A model generated the notes under the pieces. That model did no database searches and was not told the DNA's origin. It saw only the letters and a program-made list of their open reading frames with translations. Position numbers and translations under genes: made by a program. This document shows, one piece after another, positions 27,701-37,709 of a DNA stretch of 64,000 bases (positions are counted from its first letter, which is position 1; each line of letters starts with the position of its first letter). The DNA comes from Opisthorchis felineus. Its lineage: Eukaryota; Platyhelminthes; Trematoda; Opisthorchiida; Opisthorchiidae. The stretch spans positions 1 to 64,000 of the forward strand of contig SJOL01002186.1 of assembly GCA_004794785.1 (NCBI GenBank), in the 5' to 3' direction.

Positions 27701-30700
27701 TCTTCGCAAATGGACAATAAAAAATAAAAGTTTGACGAACACCCTGCAGATATCTCAAATAAACGTTGGCTTAACATATATACAGCACAACACGTCTGCA
27801 ATTTTTGTGAAGAAGGGATTCGGTGCGCAAATCATATAAACTGCTGGAAATCTATTCTATGTATTCCATAATTTGATTACTGGTGAACAGCTAATTCTCT
27901 TTTTCGAGATGCCTTCTTTTGGTGAACCAGCGTATAAATTCCTAAGGGCACTTGAAGGAATAGGTTATTTTTCTCCGGTAGTCACACACGACCGAGGAAG
28001 ATTTGAGCTTTTCTCTTACTGACAACTGCTACAACTATCATCTCACTTGTAGCGTATCGGTTGTCCGTTTGAATGGGCAAACGTACGTGATGTGGAGCTT
28101 TGTAGTAATTAAGGAAACCGGTCCTTTAGTTAGCCACGCGTTACCATGTAGAATCCAACTTAGGTACGACTAGGCACAGGCAGACGATAGTCTGCCATAA
28201 GACTTCCATTTGCCTCCTCTCAATGACCTTACGCTTCACGCTTTCTTGATGGTCCTCCACCATGTTTGTATCAGGGCTCTGATCATACCCTAGTGAATTG
28301 AATCAGCTCATGGTTCGGGATAGCCCGGTACACAGAAACACACTAAATAGCTTGAAAGTGACCACCAAAATCTCCCGGGCAAATGTAAAAGAAAGGTGCA
28401 TGAATTTGTACGCCTTTGCAAGCAGTCCACGGCAGTCCCAGTAGCTGTGCTGCAACTCAGATTCTGGAATGTACCATACGGTATTGTGTGTCCGCTAAAA
28501 GTTGTCATCCCTTAGGAAGATTTGATTTCAACTCGTAAAACGATGAAATTGCAGTGGATATGTTTTAAGTGTATTTTTAATTAGATTAGGAGGTACCTTT
28601 AAACATCTTTAAGACCTAATGAGACTTCAAGAGATTAAAGTAGAAAATATGGTTTGGGTCAGCTTTACTCCTAACGTGGTAACCACCATCTGGTGTAACT
28701 CTCTGTGACGGCAAATGAGACTTGCCAAACTTTTCTGGAGATTAGTAGGTTTGGATAGTTGCTATCAGGCGTAGAGACAGTTGGCTATATCCCTATAATA
28801 ATAAAAAGAACCTCACAAGATAACTTCACCCCCAAAGTGGCCCTTATGGAGAATGAAACTTGCTGATCTTTCCTGAGGGTGGGCAATTTCCGAGGGTAGT
28901 AGACAGAACCCACCATCAGGGTGTCAAACAACGCCAAAGTTTCACAGGAATTTCGATACTTCATAATTTTTTTGACAAAATGCTCAACATTTTTTGAAAG
29001 ATTTTGTCACCTGACACAAAGTTAGCGAATTTGAGCAGAATATATTATAAACGTAGAAATAGTACATTGGTTTGAAGTTATCTGCTCCAGTAATTTAGTC
29101 AACTTTTCAGCGTCTGTTGTTGTTTATGTCGCGTTTTTTTCTTTTTCAAGCTACTTTTATTCAAATAACTACTGATATTCAACGTTTCCTTAGTAAAGCG
29201 GTATCTAAAACCAATAGCGGCGAGTGACAAAAGCTCTCAGCTCTCATCATCGTCATTTACATCCTCAACAACACATCAAGAGCGATGTTTTGATGCCGTA
29301 CAATCATGGTTTATTTGAAAACCTTATTGTGAAGAAAATCATGGATTTCAATGGGGAAAGAACCTGATGCTAGCCTACCACAATCATTTTGAGGTGCCCA
29401 CACCTCCGCAACTCTAAAACTGGATGATGCTTGAATATTCACACCCGCCGAAGTTTAACCTGGTCACATATAGGTCAGATAAGCTGTATTTTGCAGAGCA
29501 AGATTTAACTGCCCATCTAGCTTTTTTGCCCACAAAGACTTCTGCAGTACAGTGACAGAAATTAAGTGCACCACAAACCCACTTTGATTTTAAGAAGTAA
29601 TTACCCGAATGATTTCTAAAATATTCAACCACTAGTGCCCTCCTAATGCAGCAGGAAGTGGCTGAATGCTGCGTTTCGAACATGAAGTAGTGAATAAAGC
29701 AGTACCGGTAACGACTCAGAATCGCTAGGATGTTACATTAAATTTATCAGGGAGAGGCGTTGGAGTGTGTACCAGAGTAACTGTCTTTGATAAAGGAAGG
29801 TGGTACTTTGTATTTTAAAACCATAGTGGCGAAACTTCTACTCAGAAAAGGCTGACATGGAGGCGCTTATTCATGGCAGTTATAGCCACGCTGGGTAATA
29901 TGGCATCTACGAGCCGTCAGATCTGGAAACCAACTGGCGTAACTCGACGCCCCTCAAGACATAGTAAGTAACAGATCCAAGTGGCAAGAATGCTGTCAAC
30001 TTCCGGCCAGACTGGGTAGTTGACGGCTGTTCATTGTTGGTTTGTGATGGATGGTGTTGCGAAAGATTTTGGGTCGCATCAACAGAACCCTGGGTTTTCC
30101 ACTGTGGTTTTTCTGAGAAGACTGATGAAATCCCTTAAAATCCAACCTTGGACATGCCCTGTTAAGGATTCCAGAGACGGGTATGTCTTCCAAGATTTCA
30201 ATGAATTTTTAATCCGTCCATTTATACTTGACGAATTACTCAAATGAGTGCCCAGTTAATACCAATTTAATTTGCACATACACAACTCGTTTACGCACCT
30301 CTACCAAGCCGTAAGTTGAACACATACTGGCGAAAGTACTGATAATAACACCCACCCTTTGTGCAGTTGAAGAATTTCAGGTCAAATATAATACTAAAAC
30401 ATCGAAATCTGTGTTGCTGTGTAAATCCTACAGCTGAAGCTTTTGCTGCGTGGGTGGCCTCCACAACATGCAATCATTGGTTTCATTGGGCACCAGCTGG
30501 TAAAATTATCCCCTTAGAATCCACTTCATTTGATAAAAGGTGCGGTTGACTGTTCGCTCCCTGTACCATGCAGAATAATATACCTTCTGAGAGCGTCCAA
30601 TCTCCTCTTATCTACACACGCCAACCCCAGAAACGAGATGACACACTTCATGCTACTACACCGCAAAACAGTCAGTTAAAGTTCAAAAGTGAAACCAGCT

Positions 30701-33700
30701 GAACGGGACCAGTAAAAAATTATAGACTGATGAACCTCAAAAACTAATCTAATGAGTGGACGTTCGCTTGTCTCAGGAAGTTTTTGTTCCAGATTAAGCA
30801 AATAGATGAATGAAATGAAAAAATTTAAGCGTGAATGTTGGGACAAATAAACTAGAATTTGCGGTGGCACTACTCTATTTGTTCTGCTTCTAATTTTTAG
30901 CGGGACTGAAGAACAATGGGAATGTTGAAGTGGCACATGAGCTTGTGCGACTTGGGGCCGAAATCGACGCTGCTGACGAAGATGGCAAGACGGCCCTTCA
31001 TAATGCGATCCTGAACGGTCATCATGATCTCTGTGACTTTTTGATCAAACATGGGGCAAGTCTACAGCTGCTAACACGCGTAAGTGATCATGCGTAACAT
31101 AAGTACTGCTCGAAGGCCACTTTTGTGACATTCCATTTAAGATATCTTTGGAATATTTCTACCTAAACCTTTTTGCTTTGAATTCTTTAGATATCACGAC
31201 GAGCCTTAGGATCGCTTTAAAACATTCTGAGAATAATTTAAACGTGTGTGGGAGCCAGTTTTGAAGTGCCCCCGCGGTAGATTAGCCGGAAATGGTTTGG
31301 GACAGGAATAGCACTGTTCAAATGCCAGTGATAAAGTACTCACTAAATCGTCTTCCTTTGTTCTTGAGATTTCTCTGCCTTGCTGCTGCCACCATCTTTT
31401 CTTGACATGTTTCTTTTTTAAGCCACTGTGCAGTCCAAGGTCAAATCAAACCAGGTCTTTGTACGATCATGACCATGAAGTGATTGAACCTACGTACGAT
31501 TCAAAAGGGAGATAAACTCCTGAAAGCATCACCGAGATCGATCCCAGCGTGGTTGATTGGCCCAGCTGCATTTGAGTGGGTCTTTGTGATGTAGCTCTGT
31601 ACCTCAAAAAAAGGCTCGCGCCCAGCAAGGAAGATGATTTGGTCTGGCCTATGTTATCGTCGAATGCCGCAGCGGAGTTGTGTCTATATTCTTGTCTCAC
31701 AGTGTATATGTTTCTAAGTCCGTGCATGGGCAGTGGGGTTTTGTTACACTTCAGGCAGAATGATGTCGCCATATACCACAAAGACGAATGGTTTCCTCGA
31801 TACCATTGGCTCGCAGTTATGTAGTTATATTTGCCGATCTAGCAGTGAACTGAGGCTACAGTGTTACTTGCATTTGCAAAGAACTGCTCAGCGTTGGATC
31901 AAGCACTATAAAATGTTCCTCGGCCACTTTGCCGGACACTTTACACAAGTTGCCCTTGCTAAGGAAGAAAACAGTTTAGCGTTACTTGAATTCGGACTTT
32001 TGATTCAACAGTTTAAACCGACAGGGAGATGCTAGATCCACCTAGATAGCCCGCTACCTGAGAATCCCTGGTTTCCTTAGTGATCCTACTCGTGGAAGTC
32101 GCCCTGGCTCTTTCCGGACCAAAGCTGTCGGTGTTATGGACAAAAAGCCAAAACTATGAATTACTGGGGTAAAATGTTACCAATAATTCTTATATGTACA
32201 ATAACTATCTTTAAAGCTATGGATTCTTCAACGGGGATTACAATCCTTCGGCTACACTGAACGAACTACTGATGGTCACGAAAAAACGTTAGAAAACCGC
32301 CGAGCAAATTTGTTCAAAGCATCTTTCTTAAATGCTTTTATTAGGACAGTGCCATGAGAACAGCACACTTACGGGATGAATTTGTTTACTATGCTCTCGT
32401 CTGCCATAAAACCAGGCCGGGTCTATAAGACCAGGATTGTTTCAAGGCCGGGCTCACAGCTTTTTCAACAAAACTCCCTGGCTTTTGGTCAATTAGAATA
32501 TGGTGTTCCGATGAATTTCGGTCTTTTTGCAGAGGTGCATCTCATGTTGAACGCAAATAATGGGTAAATTTCGTCACTACACCTTGTTTCTGCTCACTTG
32601 CTCTGTAATCCATGAACTGAACTACGTATTGGTTGGTTATCTGCTGCACCTCACAAACCCGTTTATGCATATTTGCCGTGGCCCTCGCGTCAGGTCTGCC
32701 AACAGAAGTTTTACGACAAATGCAGATGAAATTTTAGCTACAATGGACACAATGGACGTTGGCGTTTTGATATCCTGTAGTGTATCGCGGCGCCACGCCC
32801 AAAGAATGTAGTAGGCTATTACCGGAAATTCAAAGAAAACCGGTTTCGCGTGGACGATTATCCGTGCAGCCCGCTCGTCAAGTGCTTCTAACTATTTCTG
32901 AATGATCATTTCCGTACAATCGACTTTTGAGCAGCCAAGTCTGCTCAGCTGGTACAAGTGACATTCGGATTGGTTTAGTTGTGTGGATTACGAGGCGCAC
33001 GAGTGAGCTTGTGGATTCCGGTGGACAGAAACTGTTGAAGTCAGGATACCATTCCGTCCATGTATGCTCTAGCTGCACACAACATTTACCTCCTAACCTT
33101 TTTTAAAGTAAAACGTCCAAAAGGGGAGTTGCTTGTTCTGTTTAAACTCGCAATTTGTAATGTTGTTTTGATGGAACTTATTACAAGCCGGAAGGTAATT
33201 ATTCATCCTCCTTATCTTTGGAAATTAAAAGTGTTACTTACCTAAAGCTTTTCGTAAAGATCAACAGCTTCAATGTCACTATCTAGACTTTTTCCTAATT
33301 TAGCAGCGACGATGTCAGTCAGAGCCGGTCCGTAAAAACTCGGCTCCAGCTCCGCAGTAACGACTCTCAGCAGTTTCATGGAAATTGAATGAGTTGTCAC
33401 TCGTTGCCATACCGGATGAACAGAATCATTCAAGTGATAGGGTCATCACCTCTAATTCGGGACCCTCACTGCATCATTCATTCTATCCTAGGTGAACACA
33501 GCTGTAGCAACCGGAAACACTTTAATTTGGCACACTGTTTTAGAGCACAAAACTCGTTTGGATCAGTCCCTAAGAAATTACGCAAAAAGCTACAGATTTG
33601 GTGAGTGAACTCTGGTAACTAGAGACACATTGGCTTGTGTGGACCATCGATAACCTTATAGGTACTTTATGAACAGCGTTTTATGTGGACCTTATTCGCA

Positions 33701-36700
33701 GGTTCAAGAAGCACTGGAAGTCGTTTAGCTAAGTGACCGTGGGTTTTCACTCATGGACACAACAGAGCGAACAGGTGCACGAATCTTTAGTAAGACATAT
33801 AACTGCGGAGCATGACATCCGACTGACTTAAGAGTATTGAACCCCGTTTGCATTACAAATAAATCTGCAACTCATGTTTTACCAACATAGTGATCAAGGT
33901 CTTCGCATTCTCTTTGAGACGTTGTGGTATGTTGAAGTCTTCCATTACCTTTACACATTTAGGTGAGGAACACAAAAGGTTGGTAAAGTCAGCCGACCTT
34001 CTAAATTCCGTGAGTTGGTAAGAAACATTTTGGATCCCGCCTCCATAGCTCTTTGGACGGGTGGAAATTTGAGTCGAAAGAGGATAACGTCTGATTACTT
34101 TGGCGCGGGCGCACAGCGTTTCAGAATTTCTCTAAACCACTGAAGTTTGCATTAGTATGGTTTGTGCGTACGACCACCAACGCCTTGACACTGATCAGGC
34201 GCCACTAGCGAATAGGATATCTGGGAATACTGGCTAGTGTTTGCGTTTCTTTCTGCTCAGTACGCTTGACCCTTGCAGCCTCAATGTGAGATAAGTGAAG
34301 ACGTCCAGTGGTTATCCTCAGACTTCTGTTGGGAAAAATCAATAATCTCCCTGGACGATTACCAGTTGAACAGTTTTCCTCAAAATGCTATGCGATAAGT
34401 TTATATAATCACTTTGTATCACCCACAACCCAAGCGATCGACACCTCCTCTTACGTTAACGCGTGAGTCTCCACAGCAGGAAGTTAAACATTGTGTTTCC
34501 CTCATCGTTTTTAGAAGTTTAAAGAAAACAACGTACGTGTGAAATTTACTCATTCCACGCACTCTCCGACCCCGCAAAACATGCATAATGGGAAAAATAG
34601 ACAGAACAATAAGCTGCAGCTGCAATACCTGAGTGGGACCAGTATCGTTGATGTCATAGCTACGGAAGCGTTTGTCCATTCGAGGAATCAGCTCACTTCC
34701 GTTTTTCAATCGTAGAATATAGGACAAGTAACAGCAGACAGCTTTGCTTCAAGATTCTTCACAGCAAAGCGTATGGACTTATATGAGTGACACCTCTATC
34801 CTGTTTCAAAGGAACAAAAATTCTGTCTCAATCGACCCATCAGGTTCTTTCAGAACATGAGCTCAAATAGTGTTTAAAGATTCAAATCGTGGGAAAGCTT
34901 GACCACTAACCACAAGAGACTGTATGATCGGCCGGCGACAGAATTATTCGAATGGATGTCCGGAGTTGCAGGCACTTCTGAACGATTGTAGTAGGCCAGA
35001 AGTCGTTGTTTCATTATTTTATTCACACCAGTGTTGAACACTGATATTTTGCTGTTTTTGATGATGAGGATAACGGTTTGGGACACAGCTTAGAAGTAAC
35101 ATCACCAACCGCGGAAATCCTCCCGTCGGCTACAGTCCACCATGGATATCCTCAGCTGCGCCTAAACGAAGTAATTGAATGAAATCAGGGTGTCTTATAT
35201 CGATCCCATCCATGTATTTCCAAAAGACAATATAGACTTTACCAAACTAAACAACAGAACTTATAACCTGAAACGCTTACTGCAGCTTGCGGATTTTGGT
35301 GTGCAGCTTTCCTCCCTTGTTCTTTGGTTGGTTACATTGAACACACTGTTCTCCTGTTACTTTGCTACATTGTTCCCTTGTCCTCACCAGGAATAGTTTA
35401 TATGGTTTTGCTTCAGTGAGTTAAAAACCATTTCCAGCTAACATCAAACTCAGGATATCCAAGTTTTCGGTATGTGTCATTTACTGAATTAACGGTCAAT
35501 GTCAACGGGATTTTGGAAGAACTCTCAAGACACTGTGTGGTGCAGTAAGATGATGCGAGCAGCTATTTAGCTCATTCCATACAAAATGCGAAATCTGGCA
35601 CATTTCGCGGATCACAACGTCCGTCGTTAATAAACAGATACTATCTAATAAATTCTGTAGGACCTCTGCCCTCCGGTACCGACGCACATTCACGATAGCT
35701 GTCTTCAGTTCGTCCACGATATTTGGCAGTTTGATCCAGCAATGTCCAGGACTTGGTATTATGCCGCACACGTTTCTTAAATACACACACAGCCATGTCT
35801 ACGACAAAAAGATGGTCCATGGTAGTACCATTGATGGCGCTAAACAGGTACAACAGATCAAAGTAATGGTATGCAAAAACAAAAATTTAATCAAAGAAAC
35901 TGGATGAATCCGTTGACATTACTCAGTTGAATTTAGCTACAAACTGGTTAAATGTGGATTAAGAAGTGCCCATGAAAATATGCCACATCAACAAAAATTT
36001 TCCGACGCATTATTTGCGTAATATCTCAAACTTGGTCATTAGTTTACAAACATACTTATTGGGCCTTTACCTACTTAAGATCCTCATGTATTAAGCAGAA
36101 TCAGAGCGAAAAAGAGGGGCTCTCAAATGGCAGTTGTCTGTTCTGTGTCGTCATCTTGGTTGTTGTAGAGTACAACCAAGTAATAATGGTCTGGAAGGTA
36201 TTGTTTGGAGGGTGTATTCTTCAGTCTGTGTGGTGATCAGTGTTTTTCGAACAGATTTTTGGCTAGTAACTCAAGAACATTAATTTGCAAATTATTATTA
36301 CTATTATCATTATGTGACACGTCGTGAGTCCAAACAGAAGACCTGATAATTTTAAGCCCATATTTTCACCCAGAGTTAATTGGGGTTAATACTTTTGGCC
36401 CCCGAAAACAATAACATGGAGTCTCTCACCCTTGCTGATTTTTCTCACGTGGGTGATGGCTGATCAGTCACGTGGAACGGTGGTTGTGAGCTAATCTAGA
36501 ATTTGCAAGAGCACCGGTCAGATTTTTGCTTTGTCTATTCACATCAGATCGGCTGACCCACCTTCTCAGCGTCTTCGAAAACCACCTTTCTATAGTCCAC
36601 TTAATGAACAATAAAACGGAGCTACCATTATCACATCGACGAGGGAAGAACGACCTAAACCCACGCCTTATGGACACACAACATGTAGTGAAACAAACTG

Positions 36701-37320
36701 AAAGGTGGAAGCAGAAAATGGGGCTTATTCAAATCTACTACAAACAGTCGAGGTGATTAGTACTAGTTCACAAATAGCAAACACCACCGATGTTCTCAGA
36801 GAACGCTGGGCAGTTTGGAGATCAGTGGATAATACATTCGTCTTATTCACAATGGATGTTATCCCAGGTAGAATTAAAAAACCAGGTAAGCTGCAAGTGA
36901 GCTAGTTCATTTGCGCTCCTTTTGGTATTGCATAGTTGTGTGAACGGATATCCCATTTGATTCTAACAGAAACTAACAAAGCAGGCTTTTTCGTCTATTT
37001 GCGATGCAAAACGATCGATTTCAGGTTTGGGTGACTTTTGTAGCCACCGAAATTAAAATTGTCTCCATACAATTTGGCGGACCGATGGATAAGTTGACGA
37101 AATTAGGCAATTCTATTCCACATGTTGAGGAATTAAAAAGTTAGTTGATGGTCATCTTGTTTTTCACCGACAGACTAATCACAACGCAGTACAACTTGCA
37201 GAATCTTTCGGGAACCGAGTGAGTCTAAATGTATTTAAAATAATTCACAATTTGTTGTAGAAAGTACTGAAGGTGATTCAAGATGCTTTGAAACAACCGT
37301 CTGAGGACAAACCCATTTAA
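529..37320 (+). CDS. FANK1: FANK1 orthologue: fibronectin type III and ankyrin repeat protein, nine mapped coding exons
   Basis: Spliced gene. Exons join as (529)-711, 744-868, 909-990, 15840-15914, 19745-19832, 24192-24384, 30901-31079, 37174-37218, 37261-37320. Every junction is GT/AG and the phases agree (2,1,2,2,0,1,0,0), with one open frame to TAA. The product of about 340 residues has an N-terminal FN3 domain (residues about 10-105, with IYSGYD and [10 protein letters not shown] strands) and then about seven ankyrin repeats ([76 protein letters not shown]). This order, the length and the WTPL segment in the fifth repeat match vertebrate FANK1 as I know it. FANK1 is mainly a testis protein in mammals, proposed to act in spermatogenic gene regulation and apoptosis control; its role in this organism is inference. 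The initiator exon is uncertain. No start ATG lies in the first solid exon, because an in-frame TAG ends at 502 and the first in-frame ATG falls inside FN3. Confidence 0.9.
712..743 (+). other. FANK1: 32-nt micro-intron in FANK1
   Basis: Starts GTGCGA and ends TTTCTCAG. Removing it joins TAC-AG to T-GGA-TAT and gives IYSGYD, which aligns with the IYTGYA strand of vertebrate FANK1. Without removal the frame changes and the FN3 core is broken. Introns of about 30-45 nt are known in trematodes. Confidence 0.85.
744..868 (+). CDS. FANK1: FANK1 exon: second half of FN3 domain
   Basis: 125 nt, from phase 2 to phase 1. It encodes [19 protein letters not shown] and [12 protein letters not shown]. 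The first is the classic FN3 core (L-x-P-x-T-x-Y-x-F-R) before the final strand. It ends A|GTAAAC at 868|869. Confidence 0.9.
869..908 (+). other. FANK1: 40-nt micro-intron in FANK1
   Basis: Starts GTAAAC and ends TCCTAAAAAG. Splicing joins A to AA (AAA, Lys) and continues [16 protein letters not shown]. Read-through would meet TAA-free but unrelated sequence in a different frame from the ankyrin start. Confidence 0.8.
909..990 (+). CDS. FANK1: FANK1 exon: FN3-ankyrin linker and start of ankyrin repeat 1
   Basis: 82 nt, entering in phase 1 and leaving in phase 2 (GA|GTAAGC). It encodes [20 protein letters not shown], which lines up with the HLHRAVSVND...LLVRIL segment that opens the ankyrin array in human FANK1. 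Confidence 0.88.
8341..8370. repeat. Two tandem copies of a 15-bp unit
   Basis: ATATAAACCTGTCTG is followed at once by ATATAAACCTGTCTA, a local duplication within the FANK1 intron. No function is implied. Confidence 0.85.
11640..12250 (-). mobile_element. Decayed Gypsy-type LTR retrotransposon gag fragment
   Basis: On the minus strand an open stretch ending at 11640 contains [20 protein letters not shown], then [11 protein letters not shown] and a LKQAVEQL helix. This resembles the Gypsy/Ty3 gag pattern LLRKLG..EH.RYVN.ILP....D....E.V..L...FG. Just upstream, in the same direction, [18 protein letters not shown] aligns with the F.Y.P....TFEAWY.RYED segment of such gags, but a stop follows. 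The part after the SDTES position is weakly similar. No protease, RT, integrase or LTR was found next to it, so it is a fragment. It is antisense to the host intron. I am fairly sure of the family and not of the exact ends. Confidence 0.55.
12893..13240 (+). mobile_element. MITE-like TIR element, copy A (most complete)
   Basis: The left arm around 12928-12979 (CATAAGGTTGCTGAAGACTC then TTCGACA) is the reverse complement of the right arm around 13186-13236 (TGTCGAAGAGCTTTCAGCAA then CCTTATG). The pairing extends outward for about 50 bp with mismatches. The internal 200 bp has no coding frame. It contains landmark words shared with other copies: GTTCCAGGTG, AAATTGGTATGCAAA, GTGCAATT, GTTCAAGTAGAA, GAGCCCCAAGAA. 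A short outer word, TTGGTACGATATTCGATA, recurs at 39187. The structure fits a non-autonomous DNA transposon. Confidence 0.75.
15840..15914 (+). CDS. FANK1: FANK1 exon: end of ankyrin repeat 1 and start of repeat 2
   Basis: 75 nt with acceptor CTCCAACAG| and donor GA|GTGAGT. It starts with one base that completes GAG (Glu) from the exon at 909-990 and ends in phase 2. It encodes [19 protein letters not shown], matching the VDVPNKFGFTALMVAAQKG unit of human FANK1. Intron 991-15839 precedes it and 15915-19744 follows. Confidence 0.9.
15915..19744 (+). other. FANK1: FANK1 intron of 3.8 kb
   Basis: No exon was recognised. It has an 18-bp perfect palindrome at 18682-18699 and a possible tRNA-like A-box segment near 19218. 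A minus-strand open frame at 16251-16448 was looked at and not assigned. Confidence 0.6.
18682..18699. repeat. 18-bp perfect palindrome
   Basis: GCAAGCAAGCTTGCTTGC equals its own reverse complement. It is built from AAGC/GCTT words. It lies in an intron with no other structure next to it. Confidence 0.9.
19745..19832 (+). CDS. FANK1: FANK1 exon: ankyrin repeat 2-3 junction
   Basis: 88 nt, acceptor AAATGTAG| and donor AAG|GTGAGT. The first base completes GAC (Asp), then 29 codons end in phase 0. It encodes [20 protein letters not shown] and TSLMFAAFK, the helix-loop-helix of one ankyrin repeat and the start of the next. Confidence 0.92.
21334..21891 (-). pseudogene. Open minus-strand tract of about 185 codons with one stop, product unknown
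   Basis: On the minus strand one frame runs from about 21891 to 21334 with a single TGA at 21616-21618. Segments such as [58 protein letters not shown] and [15 protein letters not shown] have protein-like composition. A possible acceptor (CTAG) sits at its 5' end. The plus strand over the same bases is also open for 179 codons (21353-21892). The real coding strand is therefore not proven, and both could be chance. I do not recognise the family. It may be a decayed retrocopy or an element fragment nested in the FANK1 intron. Confidence 0.3.
22838..23068 (+). CDS. Terminal-exon-like ORF nested in FANK1 intron, product unknown
   Basis: After a good acceptor (TTTATCTACTTTGACATAG|) the frame encodes 76 residues and ends TAA. 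It includes [40 protein letters not shown] and [14 protein letters not shown]. The basic and aromatic composition and the Pro/Lys-rich tail look like a real small protein C-terminus. I do not recognise it. The frame just upstream of the acceptor is closed by a TAG, as expected for an exon start. It could be the last exon of a nested gene or a retrocopy fragment. No partner exon was identified. Confidence 0.35.
   Translation: MTGPLSFKVKRVYGTEFGYFVHCAEWKFKPEAKWIRKSRLNELRKIANERSALVNGTPQPPKPKNDGWLKDFTSGL
23545..23700 (-). mobile_element. TIR-element family, copy C (truncated, inverted)
   Basis: It has CACAAGGCC, ACTCATCAGGTAGGCAC, then CGTCAACCTCACGTTCTACT and TGAAC, then AATTGCACGGAATT. These are reverse complements of internal words of copy A (GAGCCCCAAGAA region, GTTCAAGTAGAA, GTGCAATT). 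It is degenerate. Confidence 0.5.
23790..24035 (+). mobile_element. TIR-element family, copy D (internally deleted)
   Basis: It starts with the outer word CATGTTTCATTTGGTA, then carries AGTTACTGGAAACTCTTCGA from the left TIR. It then has CATAAACGAAAGATTCGGCT and CAAATGAGTGCATTTCTCGA, which match copy B internally. It ends close to the FANK1 exon at 24192. Confidence 0.5.
24192..24384 (+). CDS. FANK1: FANK1 exon: ankyrin repeats 3-5
   Basis: 193 nt, acceptor TTTTACTTCCAG| and donor G|GTAAGT, entering in phase 0 and leaving in phase 1. It encodes [48 protein letters not shown] and [10 protein letters not shown]. The KWTPL motif lines up with GWTPLMR, a distinctive point of FANK1 where the ankyrin consensus is interrupted. 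Confidence 0.95.
25255..25385 (-). mobile_element. TIR-element family, copy E (inverted, partial)
   Basis: GTTGCTGAAGACTCTTCGAC at about 25261 is the TIR, identical over that stretch to copy A. It is followed by CCATTCTTGGAGCTAATAAG and TTGACGTTCTACTTGAACC, the reverse complement of the GTTCAAGTAGAA...GTTGACGG segment of copies A and B. Confidence 0.65.
26246..27742 (-). other. Cluster of minus-strand open frames, unassigned
   Basis: Overlapping minus-strand frames at 27742-27236 (168 codons), 27420-27139, 27142-26867 and 26719-26246 (157 codons) follow each other with frame changes. Tracts such as [20 protein letters not shown] look protein-like. No domain was recognised. A decayed element or processed copy is possible, and so is chance. 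Confidence 0.2.
30901..31079 (+). CDS. FANK1: FANK1 exon: ankyrin repeats 5-6
   Basis: 179 nt, acceptor TAATTTTTAG| and donor CGC|GTAAGT, entering in phase 1 and leaving in phase 0. It encodes [20 protein letters not shown] and [20 protein letters not shown], then [10 protein letters not shown]. This corresponds to the [26 protein letters not shown] part of human FANK1. Confidence 0.95.
31080..37173 (+). other. FANK1: FANK1 intron of 6.1 kb
   Basis: No FANK1 exon was found between these splice sites. A minus-strand 45-codon frame starting at Met near 33379 and ending TAG at 33242-33244 looks coding but is unassigned (listed as a finding). Several other frames of about 100 codons were seen without recognisable domains. 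Confidence 0.6.
37174..37218 (+). CDS. FANK1: FANK1 exon: ankyrin repeat 7, first helix
   Basis: 45 nt, acceptor TTTTTCACCGACAG| and donor CGA|GTGAGT, phase 0 at both ends. It encodes [15 protein letters not shown], aligning with the FGKGVLEMARVFDRQ stretch near the end of human FANK1. Confidence 0.9.
37219..37260 (+). other. FANK1: 42-nt micro-intron in FANK1
   Basis: Starts GTGAGT and ends TTTGTTGTAG. It contains in-frame stops, so it must be removed for the frame to reach the last exon. Confidence 0.85.
37261..37320 (+). CDS. FANK1: FANK1 terminal coding exon
   Basis: 19 codons and TAA. It encodes [19 protein letters not shown], the second helix of the last ankyrin unit plus a short charged tail. 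This matches SVVSLLEERKKK followed by a basic tail in human FANK1. Confidence 0.9.
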   Translation, partial: KVLKVIQDALKQPSEDKPI

Positions 37321-37622
37321 CCCCGAAGTAACTCAGCTGGATTTTCACTCTAAACAAGTAAAGGATGTGGTATTACTATTCATACCATATCTGAACAAAG
37401 GAAATCCTCATCATCTGGCATCACCTTTGTAAAATGCGACATACTGTATTCCGCACTCGACATATTCATTCCTATTCCTTCCTACCACTTTCTGCTTGGT
37501 ATAACCTCACCTGGTGATGCCATTGTAAGTCACTCGATGCAACACAGCAAGCTAGTTCGAAAGCCAAGCGAAGATTCCAAAGAAACTTCTAGAATATCTA
37601 CACCGAATTTGATGCCAATAGA

Positions 37623-37628
37623 ATTAAA
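37623..37628 (+). terminator. FANK1: Possible FANK1 polyadenylation signal (ATTAAA)
   Basis: ATTAAA about 300 nt after the stop. It is a weaker variant than AATAAA at 37868-37873; either could serve. Confidence 0.3.
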
Positions 37629-37709
37629 AAGATTGAGCATTGTGTGGGGAACGGTTAGAGGAAATGACCAAAAAATATCCCCGAGTGTCAGTTCTGTGTA
37701 ATTTTGCAG

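Larger units (their letters stand above)
24385..30900 (+). other. FANK1: FANK1 intron of 6.5 kb
   Basis: Holds TIR copy E (25255-25385). It also has a run of minus-strand open frames between 26246 and 27742 (157 and 168 codons among them) that I cannot assign. No exon with ankyrin character was seen. Confidence 0.6.

Noticed and set aside
27492..27839. Plus-strand 115-codon frame
   Set aside because: No domain and no splice context; it is the mirror of the minus-strand open tract in the same place.
33540..33602. Possible plus-strand exon ending TTTG|GTGAGT
   Set aside because: It has a good donor, but there is no ankyrin character, and FANK1 phases close perfectly without it.
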